A stretch of DNA of 64,000 bases from NCBI GenBank assembly GCA_001570385.1, contig BBYL01000007.1, forward strand, positions 372,001-436,000. The letters run 5' to 3'. The DNA comes from Microtetraspora glauca. GTDB lineage: Bacteria > Actinomycetota > Actinomycetes > Streptosporangiales > Streptosporangiaceae. This document shows, one piece after another, positions 7,693 to 14,710 of this stretch (positions are counted from its first letter, which is position 1; every line of letters starts with the position of its first letter). Position numbers and translations under genes: made by a program. The notes under the pieces are model-generated. The model did no database searches, was not told the origin of the DNA, and saw nothing but the letters and a program-made list of their open reading frames with translations.

Positions 7693-8580
7693 GTGACCAC
7701 GCCGCCACCGGGGCAGTATCCGCCCGGCCAGCCGGTTCCGCCCTACGGCGCCCCCGTCCATCCGCAGCCGGTGTACGGCCAGCCGGTGTTCCACGCGGCG
7801 CCGGTCGTCTATCCCCAGGCGTACCAGGAGCCTGAGCCGCCGTCGCAGCCGCAGGGAGGCGGCGCGTCGGCCATGCGTGGCGTCCTGATCCTGGCCGCCG
7901 TCGCGGGCGTCATCACCGTGATCATCGGTGTGTTCTTCATCCTGGGCTCGCCCGACGAGTACGCGCCACCGGCCCGTCAAACGCTGAAGATCAAGGGTGC
8001 CGAGGGGCTGGTGCCCTCGGTCGGCCCCGGCGGTACGGGCCAGCCGCTGACGCAGGCCGTCGCCACCGCGCCTCCGCCCGCGCCCACCCTGCCACCGGCT
8101 GCCGCGATGCAGCCGTCCTCGCCGCGTCGGCTGATCGTCCCCAGACTCGGGATCAACGCGCCGATCAAGTCCGTGGGCACGGACAAGAGCGGCGCCATCG
8201 AGACGCCGCCGATCAGCAACCACAACCTCGTCGGGTGGTACCGCGGCGGCCCCACAGCGGGGGAGCCCGGTCCCGCGGTGATGCTGGGGCACAAGGACAC
8301 CACGACGCGCAGCGCCGTCTTCACCCGGCTGCACGAGATCCAGTACGGCGACACGATCGAGGTCGTCCGGATGGACGGCACGGTGGCGGTCTTCACGGTC
8401 GGCGGCGTCGAGCAGGCGAACAAGCGGACCTTCCCGACCGATCGGGTCTACGGCTCGCGGGAGAACGCCGAGCTGCGCCTGATCACCTGTGGCGGGTCGT
8501 ACAACCGCAACACGGGCCACTACGTGGACAACGTGATCGTGTACGCCACCATGACCAGCACCCGGCTCGCGTCGGACTGA
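7693..8580 (+). CDS. Class F sortase (module 2)
   Basis: A 295-residue membrane-anchored transpeptidase, paralogous to the sortase at 3287. The GTG start has GAGG seven bases upstream, overlapping the end of the substrate gene. Residues 1-60 are Pro/Gln/Tyr-rich (PPGQYPP and PVYGQPV motifs). A membrane helix spans 62-84, followed by a linker to about 145 and the sortase domain, with His200 (VMLGHKD) and Cys266 (LITCGG). The segment where the sortase Arg is expected reads HYVDN. Tight coupling to the substrate gene makes that protein its likely client, anchored outside the membrane on peptidoglycan precursors. Confidence 0.88.
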   Translation: MTTPPPGQYPPGQPVPPYGAPVHPQPVYGQPVFHAAPVVYPQAYQEPEPPSQPQGGGASAMRGVLILAAVAGVITVIIGVFFILGSPDEYAPPARQTLKIKGAEGLVPSVGPGGTGQPLTQAVATAPPPAPTLPPAAAMQPSSPRRLIVPRLGINAPIKSVGTDKSGAIETPPISNHNLVGWYRGGPTAGEPGPAVMLGHKDTTTRSAVFTRLHEIQYGDTIEVVRMDGTVAVFTVGGVEQANKRTFPTDRVYGSRENAELRLITCGGSYNRNTGHYVDNVIVYATMTSTRLASD

Positions 8581-8747
8581 GCGGCCCGAAGGCCAAGGGC
8601 ATCCCGTATCGGCTGATCGGTGATGTCCGTGGCGGGTAGGTCTCCGGGAAGCCGGCCGATCCAACGCGCTGGGTATGCCGGATATATCCGCGATCGGTTC
8701 TCATACCAGGACAAGCGCCGACGAAAGTTCTGTTGTAGCCTCCTGGT

Positions 8748-8766
8748 AACCGAACAATGCTCGGTT
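8748..8766. promoter_or_regulatory. Palindromic operator before the thiolase gene
   Basis: AACCGAACAATGCTCGGTT is an inverted repeat (AACCGA / TCGGTT) ending 16 bases before the thiolase start. ACCGA...TCGGT palindromes are common TetR-type operators near actinobacterial fatty-acid genes. No regulator gene is adjacent, so the binding protein is unknown. Confidence 0.5.
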
Positions 8767-8782
8767 TCCTGTGGGAGGCACT

Positions 8783-9928
8783 GTGGCAGAGGCGTACATC
8801 GTCGGGGCGGTCCGCACCCCGGTCGGCAAGAAGAAGGGCGGGCTGTCGACGGTCCACCCCACGGACCTTGCCGCGCACACGCTCCAGGCGCTGGTCGATC
8901 GCACCGGCGTCGATCCGTCCGCCGTCGACGACGTGATCATGGGCTGCGTCATGCAGTTCGGTCCCCAGTCGATGGACATCGCGCGCAACGCCTGGCTGTC
9001 GGCCGGACTGCCGGAGAACGTCGCCGGAGTCACCATCGATCGCCAGTGCGGCTCGTCGCAGCAGGCGATCCACTTCGCCGCGCAGGGGATCCTGTCGGGC
9101 ACGCAGGACCTCGTCGTCGCCGCCGGTGTGGAGTCGATGTCGATCGTCCCCATGGGGTCGAGCATCACCGCCGCGCTGGAGAAGGGCATGCCCTTCCCCT
9201 TCGGCGACAAGTGGGTCGAACGGTACGGCAAGCAGGAGATCTCGCAGTTCCGCGGCGCGGAGCTGATGTGCGAAAAGTGGGACCTGAGCCGCGACGAGCT
9301 GGAGCGGTTCGCCTACGAGAGCCACCAGCGGGCCGCGAAGGCGATCGCCAACGGGCACTTCAAGGACCAGATCGCCCCGGTCAACGGCGTTGAGAACGAC
9401 GAGGGCCCCCGCCCGGACACCACCCTGGAGAAGATGGGCGAGCTCAAGACCCTGCGCGAGGGCGGGCGGATCACCGCGGCGACCTCGTCGCAGATCTCCG
9501 ACGGCTCCGGCGCCGTGCTGATCGCCTCCGAGCAGGCGGTACGTGATCATGGCCTGGTGCCCCGGGCCCGGATCGTCACCCTCGCGCTCACCGGTGACGA
9601 CCCCGTCTACATGCTGACGGCGCCGATCCCGGCGACGAGGAAGGCCCTGGCCAAGGCCGGGCTGAGCATCGACGACATCGACGCCATCGAGATCAACGAG
9701 GCGTTCGCCCCGGTGCCGCTCGCGTGGCTCAAGGAGATCGGCGCGGATCCCGCCAGAACCAACCCGAACGGCGGGGCCATCGCCCTCGGTCACCCCCTGG
9801 GCGGCACCGGCGCGATCCTGATGACGAAGCTGCTGCACGAGCTCGAGCGCACCGGCGGCCGGTACGGCCTGCAGACGATGTGCGAGGGCGGCGGTCAGGC
9901 CAACGTGACGATCATCGAGCGCCTCTGA
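8783..9928 (+). CDS. Acetyl-CoA C-acyltransferase (thiolase)
   Basis: A 381-residue thiolase that cleaves 3-ketoacyl-CoA or condenses acetyl-CoA units in fatty-acid or sterol-ring catabolism in the cytoplasm. The GTG at 8783 follows GGGAGG by four bases; an in-frame GTG at 8771 would place the Shine-Dalgarno sequence inside the gene. The nucleophile is Cys89 in DRQCGSSQQA. NEAFAPVPLAW, GHPLGGTGA (active-site His) and MCEGGGQAN (second Cys) are all intact. Its length is normal for the family. It stands alone, with a palindromic operator in front and hairpins behind. The acyl-CoA dehydrogenase at 10512 may act in the same pathway but is on the other strand. Confidence 0.92.
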   Translation: MAEAYIVGAVRTPVGKKKGGLSTVHPTDLAAHTLQALVDRTGVDPSAVDDVIMGCVMQFGPQSMDIARNAWLSAGLPENVAGVTIDRQCGSSQQAIHFAAQGILSGTQDLVVAAGVESMSIVPMGSSITAALEKGMPFPFGDKWVERYGKQEISQFRGAELMCEKWDLSRDELERFAYESHQRAAKAIANGHFKDQIAPVNGVENDEGPRPDTTLEKMGELKTLREGGRITAATSSQISDGSGAVLIASEQAVRDHGLVPRARIVTLALTGDDPVYMLTAPIPATRKALAKAGLSIDDIDAIEINEAFAPVPLAWLKEIGADPARTNPNGGAIALGHPLGGTGAILMTKLLHELERTGGRYGLQTMCEGGGQANVTIIERL

Positions 9929-9937
9929 GATCACTCG

Positions 9938-9965
9938 CCCGGGACGGAGGCCACGCCGTCCCGGG
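9938..9965 (+). terminator. Hairpin after thiolase gene
   Basis: CCCGGGACGG pairs perfectly with CCGTCCCGGG across an eight-base loop, starting ten bases after the thiolase stop. There is no T-run, as is usual in high-GC actinomycetes. Confidence 0.55.
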
Positions 9966-10004
9966 TGATCCGCCCGGTACGGCCCCGCCGTACGGACGGG
10001 AACG

Positions 10005-10034
10005 GAAAGGGCACCCCGGCCGGGGTGCCCTTTC
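10005..10034. terminator. Perfect 15-bp inverted repeat, bidirectional terminator
   Basis: GAAAGGGCACCCCGG is followed directly by its exact complement, ending CCCTTTC. It lies between the thiolase gene and the convergent small gene at 10064-10213 and could stop transcription from both sides. Confidence 0.75.
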
Positions 10035-10063
10035 TCATGGACGCGGGAGTGGAGGCTCGCCCG

Positions 10064-10213
10064 CTACTTGGGGCGCGGCAGCCTGCGCGGCATCTGCGCC
10101 GGTCGTACCGGCCGCGCCGGGATGGGCATCTGGCGCGGCGGCAGGTTGCGCTGGGGCTGAGGGGTATGCGGGAGGGTCTTCCCGCCGCGCTTCTTGGACG
10201 CGCGTACACGCAT
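10064..10213 (-). CDS. Small basic Pro/Arg-rich protein, function unknown
   Basis: A 49-residue predicted protein (MRVRASKKRGGKTLPHT..., ending RRLPRPK). The ATG at 10213 has AAGGAG eight bases upstream, which is stronger support than the longer frame starting at 10261. It is very basic and proline-rich (PRQMPIPARPVRPAQM) with no cysteines or membrane segment. A good Shine-Dalgarno sequence and a terminator just beyond the stop support a real gene. Composition suggests nucleic-acid or ribosome binding, but that is only a guess. The 298 bases between it and the acyl-CoA dehydrogenase gene contain one hairpin and nothing else I can name. Confidence 0.5.
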   Translation of the reverse strand: MRVRASKKRGGKTLPHTPQPQRNLPPRQMPIPARPVRPAQMPRRLPRPK

Positions 10214-10461
10214 GTGAGATCTCCTTGGCAAGAACGGGAACGCGGCACGAAGTGCCGTCACTCAGCTGCCGCGTCGAAAGGACAGGGCCGAGGGGCGCGC
10301 GCGTGGGGCGCCCCGGGATGCCGCGTCAGGCGCGGCTCACGGCGAGCGGGCTGAGATCGCGAGCGATCAGATGATCAGCGGTCGCGGTAGAGAAGAATCC
10401 ACACACGGGGACCGTAACAAGGCGGGCCTTCCGGTTCCAACAGGTTTTCCGGGCGGCGGAA

Positions 10462-10488
10462 GGCCGCCCCGGCGACGCCGGGACGGCC
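10462..10488 (-). terminator. Terminator hairpin of the acyl-CoA dehydrogenase gene
   Basis: GGCCGCCCCGGC pairs with GCCGGGACGGCC around a GAC loop with one mismatch. It lies 24 bases beyond the stop of the minus-strand gene. Confidence 0.6.
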
Positions 10489-10511
10489 CTCGTACGGCGG
10501 GCTGCTCCTGG

Positions 10512-12386
10512 CTAGGGGATGTCGCGGTGGACGTCCTTCGCGGTCGCCTTCCCCGGCGTGGCGGGCGCGATCCACGGACCGTCCGTCGACGGGTCGAGGA
10601 TGCCGTCCTCGACGAAGGCGTAGCGGCCGGCGAGGATCCGGCGCGTGAGCCGTACGTCGGTGGCGTCGGAGTTGACCCACAACCGCGTGAACAGCTCGTC
10701 CGCGCGGAGCCGCGCCTGACGGCAGAACGTGTCCGCGATCTCCAGCGCGCCGCGCCCGTGCCTGGCCGCGTCCTCCTGGGCGCGGATGCAGACCGCGGTC
10801 ATCGCGAACAGCTCCGACCCGATGTCGACGATCCGGGACAGGAAGCCCTGACGGTGCTCCAGCTTCCCCTGCCAGCGCGACATGCCGTAGAAGGTGGACC
10901 TGGCGAGCTTGCGGCTGGTCCGCTCCACGTAGCGCAGGTGGTGGGCGAGCGGCCCGAACTCGGAGTAGGAGTTCGGCAACTGTCCGGCTCCGGCCACCAG
11001 GCCGGGGAGCCAGCGGGCGTAGAACGCGCCCGCCTTGGTCGCGGCCCGGCCCTTGGCCCGCAGGTCGGCCTTCGGGTCGATGAGGTCCCCGGCGACCGAG
11101 AGGTGCGCGTCCACGGCCTCGCGGGCGATGAGCAGATGCATGATCTCGGTGGATCCCTCGAAGATGCGGTTGATCCGCAGGTCACGCAACATCTGCTCGG
11201 CGGGCACGCCGCGCTCGCCGCGGGCCTGAAGAGACTCGGCCGTCTCGTAACCTCGTCCGCCCCTGATCTGGACGAGCTCGTCCACGATCTGCCAGGCCAT
11301 CTCCGAGCCGTACAGCTTGGCCAGGGCGGCCTCGATCCTGATGTCGTTGCTCTCGTCGTCGGCCAGCCGGCCGGCGAGGTCGACCACGGCCTCCACGGCG
11401 TACGCGGTGGCGGTGATGAAGGAGATCTTGCGCGCCACGGCCTCGTGCTCGCCGATCGGGCGGCCCCACTGGACGCGCTCCGCGCCCCACTCCCGGGCGA
11501 TCTTGGCGGCCCACTTGGCGGCGCCCGCGCAGGTCGCGGGCAGCGACAGGCGCCCGGTGTTCAGCGTCGTGAGGGCGATCTTCAGGCCCTGTCCCTCGCG
11601 GCCGATGAGATTCTCCGCCGGGACCCTGACCTTGTGGAAGCGGGTCACGCCGTTCTCGATGCCGCGCAGGCCCATGAACGCGTTCCGGTGCTCGACGGTG
11701 ATGCCGGGGGCGTCGGCCTCGACGACGAACGCGGAGATCCGGGTGCCCGTCCTGGCCATGACGACGAGCAGGTCGGCCACGACCCCGTTGGTCGTCCACA
11801 GCTTGACCCCGTCGAGGACGTACGCGTCGCCGTCGCGTACGGCGGTCGTCGCCAGCCGGGCCGGGTCTGATCCCACATCCGGCTCTGTCAGGAGAAAAGC
11901 TGATATTTCACCTTGTGCGCATCGGGGCAGGAAACGCTGCTTCTGCTCCGGTGTCCCGAACAGCCTGAGCGGCTGCGGCACGCCGATCGACTGGTGCGCC
12001 GACAACAACGCCGCCAGCGCGGGAGAGTAGGACGCGACCAGCATCAGCGCCCGGCAGTAGTACAGGTGGCTCAGCCCGAGCCCGCCGTACTGCTCGTCGA
12101 TCGTCATCCCGAACGCGCCGACCGCGCGCAGCCCCTTGACCACCTCGTCGGGAATGACCGCGGAACGCTCGATGACCGAAGGGTCGACACTGTCGCGCAG
12201 GAAGGTGGTGAGCGTCTGGAGGAACCGCTCGCCCTTCCTTGTCTGCTGCTCGCTGAGCTGCGGCGCGGGATGGACGAGATCCAGCCGGAAACGCCCGAGA
12301 AACAGCTCCTTGCCGAAACTCGGGCGGGCCCACTCCGTCTCGCGGGCCTGCTCGGCCACCTCGCGTGCCTTGGCGTATTCGGTCAT
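10512..12386 (-). CDS. Acyl-CoA dehydrogenase family protein
   Basis: A 624-residue flavoprotein that oxidises acyl-CoA to enoyl-CoA. The ATG at 12386 has AGGAGG five bases upstream; the preceding GTG at 12389 is too close to it. The family domains are in order: alpha-helical N-domain (FGMTIDEQYGGLGLSHL), beta middle domain (AFLLTEPDVGSDPARL, KLWTTNG) and C-terminal helices (IRGGRGYETAESLQARG, NRIFEGSTEIMHL). About 180 extra C-terminal residues follow the dehydrogenase core, giving the long form seen in many actinobacteria. It is monocistronic as far as can be seen. The thiolase on the other strand could supply the last step of the same beta-oxidation route. Confidence 0.9.
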   Translation of the reverse strand: MTEYAKAREVAEQARETEWARPSFGKELFLGRFRLDLVHPAPQLSEQQTRKGERFLQTLTTFLRDSVDPSVIERSAVIPDEVVKGLRAVGAFGMTIDEQYGGLGLSHLYYCRALMLVASYSPALAALLSAHQSIGVPQPLRLFGTPEQKQRFLPRCAQGEISAFLLTEPDVGSDPARLATTAVRDGDAYVLDGVKLWTTNGVVADLLVVMARTGTRISAFVVEADAPGITVEHRNAFMGLRGIENGVTRFHKVRVPAENLIGREGQGLKIALTTLNTGRLSLPATCAGAAKWAAKIAREWGAERVQWGRPIGEHEAVARKISFITATAYAVEAVVDLAGRLADDESNDIRIEAALAKLYGSEMAWQIVDELVQIRGGRGYETAESLQARGERGVPAEQMLRDLRINRIFEGSTEIMHLLIAREAVDAHLSVAGDLIDPKADLRAKGRAATKAGAFYARWLPGLVAGAGQLPNSYSEFGPLAHHLRYVERTSRKLARSTFYGMSRWQGKLEHRQGFLSRIVDIGSELFAMTAVCIRAQEDAARHGRGALEIADTFCRQARLRADELFTRLWVNSDATDVRLTRRILAGRYAFVEDGILDPSTDGPWIAPATPGKATAKDVHRDIP

Positions 12387-12522
12387 CACGACCTCCTGAG
12401 GCAGTGGATGCCGTGGTGCTACCCGCGAGTAGCCCCTGAAACCCCCAGGAAACGGACAAGTCCGGGACGGCGACGGACCGGAGCCGTCATGAAACGGCAG
12501 ACGGGACGGCTAGCTGTGACCC

Positions 12523-13254
12523 CTAACGCGGAACGCGGGCGACGCAGAAGACGGTCTGGCCGAAAGGAGGCCGGACGAACCGCTCGATGAACCGCGTCGC
12601 AGGGACGACCGTCCTGTCATAGATCTTGACCAGCCGGGGGTCGGGGTACCCCACCCCGCCACGCCGTACGGCGGCCCACCAGGCGATGCCGCCCAGGAAG
12701 TTGATCGGCTTGAGCACCTGCGGCCTGAGCCCGGCGGCGACGACCGTCCTGCCCAGTGTCGAGGGGGTGTACCGGGTGACGTGGCCGACCTTGCGGTCGA
12801 AGTCCCCGTACAACTGCATGTAGCCGGGCACCCAGATGACGATCCGCCCGCCCGGCGCGGTGACCTTGGCCAGCGAGCGCAGCGCCTCGACGTCATCCTC
12901 GATGTGCTCGAGGACGTTCATCATGATCACCGTGTCGACGGGCTCCTCCAGCGGGATCTCCGTCGGCAGGCCGAACTGGAGCACGGAGATGTCGTCGCGC
13001 TCGGCGAAGCGCTTGTTGAGCTGCTCGACGCAATAAGGGTCGAAGTCGCTCACCACGAGCCGGTCGAGCCGCGGGAGGAACTGCTCCGCGAAGTGCCCGA
13101 GACCCGATCCGATCTCCAGCATCGAGCGGCCGACGTGCGGCGCGACCATGTCGAACTCGTACTGCCGGTAGTTCTTGGCCTCGTCCCCACCGAGGTGGTT
13201 CTCCAGAGCCTCGTCTCCGGCCGCCGGCTGGACTACACGGTCATACCCAGACAT
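12523..13254 (-). CDS. Class I SAM-dependent methyltransferase
   Basis: A 243-residue Rossmann-fold methyltransferase. The ATG at 13254 has GAGG a few bases upstream; the open frame continues far beyond it only as an antisense shadow of the downstream regulators. Motif I is MLEIGSGLGHF (about 45-55). The acidic ribose-binding residue lies in VVSDFD, and the post-motif is VDTVIMMNVLEHIEDD. The C-terminal half carries WVPGYMQLYGDFDRKVGHV and GGIAWW, a pattern seen in methyltransferases near glycan or polyprenyl genes. The acceptor is unknown. It is divergent from the STAND regulator at 13433. Confidence 0.85.
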   Translation of the reverse strand: MSGYDRVVQPAAGDEALENHLGGDEAKNYRQYEFDMVAPHVGRSMLEIGSGLGHFAEQFLPRLDRLVVSDFDPYCVEQLNKRFAERDDISVLQFGLPTEIPLEEPVDTVIMMNVLEHIEDDVEALRSLAKVTAPGGRIVIWVPGYMQLYGDFDRKVGHVTRYTPSTLGRTVVAAGLRPQVLKPINFLGGIAWWAAVRRGGVGYPDPRLVKIYDRTVVPATRFIERFVRPPFGQTVFCVARVPR

Positions 13255-13432
13255 ACAATCCTCGTTCGCGCGTGCTGGCAGTGGCGCCGAGTCTAGTGCC
13301 CGCCTCGTACGGCGGTTCCCCGTTCCCGTATGGCAACCGGTGAAACGCCCGTTCCCGTGCGCGATGCCGGGGTTACCATTCGTGAACCGGAGCGCCGGGT
13401 GCAGTGAAGTCCCCCCACGATTCGAGGCTGCG

Positions 13433-14710
13433 ATGGAGCGACGCGATCTTCCGGCATTCGTCGGCCGCCGGGCCGAGATTGCGCAGATCAGACGGCTGCT
13501 CGGCCGTTCGCGACTGGTGACCCTGACCGGGCTCTCCGGTGTCGGGAAGTCGCGGCTGGTGGAGGAGGCCGCGTGGAACGTGCGCAAGGCCTTCGCCGAC
13601 GGGGTCCACATGGTGGACGTCTCCCAGATCCGCGATCCCCGGGCGCTCGCCCGCGAGGTCCGCGACGCCCTCCCGAAGGCCGGCCCCGGGGCGCGGGGCG
13701 GGCGGCTCCTCCTCGTCCTCGACGGCATCGAGCGCCTGGCCGGCCCCTGCGCCGTGCTTGTGGAATCCCTGCTCAGGAGCGCGCCCGGCCTGCGGATCCT
13801 GGCGACGGGGCGGCGCTCCCTCGGAGTCGTGGGCGAGCACCTGCTGCCGGTCGGCCCCCTGCCGTCCGCCGACGCCGTCGCCCTGCTGATCCACCGCGCC
13901 GGCCGCGCGATCACCGACCTGGACCGGAAGATCGCGGCCAGGCTGTGCGAAGAGCTCGGCCGGATGCCCTCCGCGATCGAATCGGCCGCGGAACGGCTGC
14001 GCGACACGCCGGATCTGGCGATCGAGGCACTGCTCGACGACCCCGTCCACGAGGCGTCCGCCAGGAGGGCGCTGGAGCGCACCATCGAGCTCTGCTCGCC
14101 CGCGGAGCGGCTCGTGTGGGCCGGGCTGGCGGGCTTTCGCGGACCGTTCGGCCTGGCGGAGGCCGAGCGCGCCTGCCCGGACGGGCCGCCGCCCGGCGAG
14201 TTCCTCGACGCCCTCATCGGTCTGATCGACAAGTCGGTCCTGCTCCGCGAGGAGAGCGACGGGGAGGTGCGCTTCCGCGTGCCCGACGCCGTACGCGGCC
14301 ACACAGTCAGGCTCCCGCGCGGCTCCGGCGCGACCGAGGCCGAACGGCCCGCCGATCTGCCACCGCCCCTCGCCGATCTGCCATCGCGAGAAGAACGGCG
14401 CCGGAGAGAGCCGTCCATGGGAGAGCGACCCCCGAGAGACACCGAACCCGTGCGGCCGCGCGGCGGGCCCCGGCCCATGGGCGGCGCGGCCCGCGTGAGC
14501 GATCTGGAGCGCCCCCGAGTGCTGACCCGCCGCGAGCACGAGGTCGCCGAACTGGTCGCGGACGGCCTGTCCAACCGCGAGGTGGCCGAGAAGCTGGTGA
14601 TCTCCAAGCGCACCGCCGAGGCGCACATGGAGCACATCCTGGCCAAGCTCAACTTCTCCTCCCGTACCCAGGTCGCCGCCTGGGTCGCCCAGCGGCGCGG
14701 TGACCGGTGA
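13433..14710 (+). CDS. STAND ATPase with C-terminal LuxR-type HTH, TPR region missing
   Basis: A 425-residue AfsR/LuxR-like regulator. The ATG at 13433 (MERRDLPAFVGRR) has GAGG five bases upstream; the frame is open further back but without an RBS. Walker A is GLSGVGKS (33-40) and Walker B is LLLVLDG (91-97). The GxPL motif is degenerate (GRMPSAIES versus GVPLAIEL in the next gene). A Pro/Arg-rich linker replaces the TPR domain. Residues about 360-425 form a LuxR HTH (LTRREHEVAELVADGLSNRE). Its stop overlaps the start of the next gene as GTGA, so the two are translationally coupled and may work together. Confidence 0.85.
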   Translation: MERRDLPAFVGRRAEIAQIRRLLGRSRLVTLTGLSGVGKSRLVEEAAWNVRKAFADGVHMVDVSQIRDPRALAREVRDALPKAGPGARGGRLLLVLDGIERLAGPCAVLVESLLRSAPGLRILATGRRSLGVVGEHLLPVGPLPSADAVALLIHRAGRAITDLDRKIAARLCEELGRMPSAIESAAERLRDTPDLAIEALLDDPVHEASARRALERTIELCSPAERLVWAGLAGFRGPFGLAEAERACPDGPPPGEFLDALIGLIDKSVLLREESDGEVRFRVPDAVRGHTVRLPRGSGATEAERPADLPPPLADLPSREERRRREPSMGERPPRDTEPVRPRGGPRPMGGAARVSDLERPRVLTRREHEVAELVADGLSNREVAEKLVISKRTAEAHMEHILAKLNFSSRTQVAAWVAQRRGDR

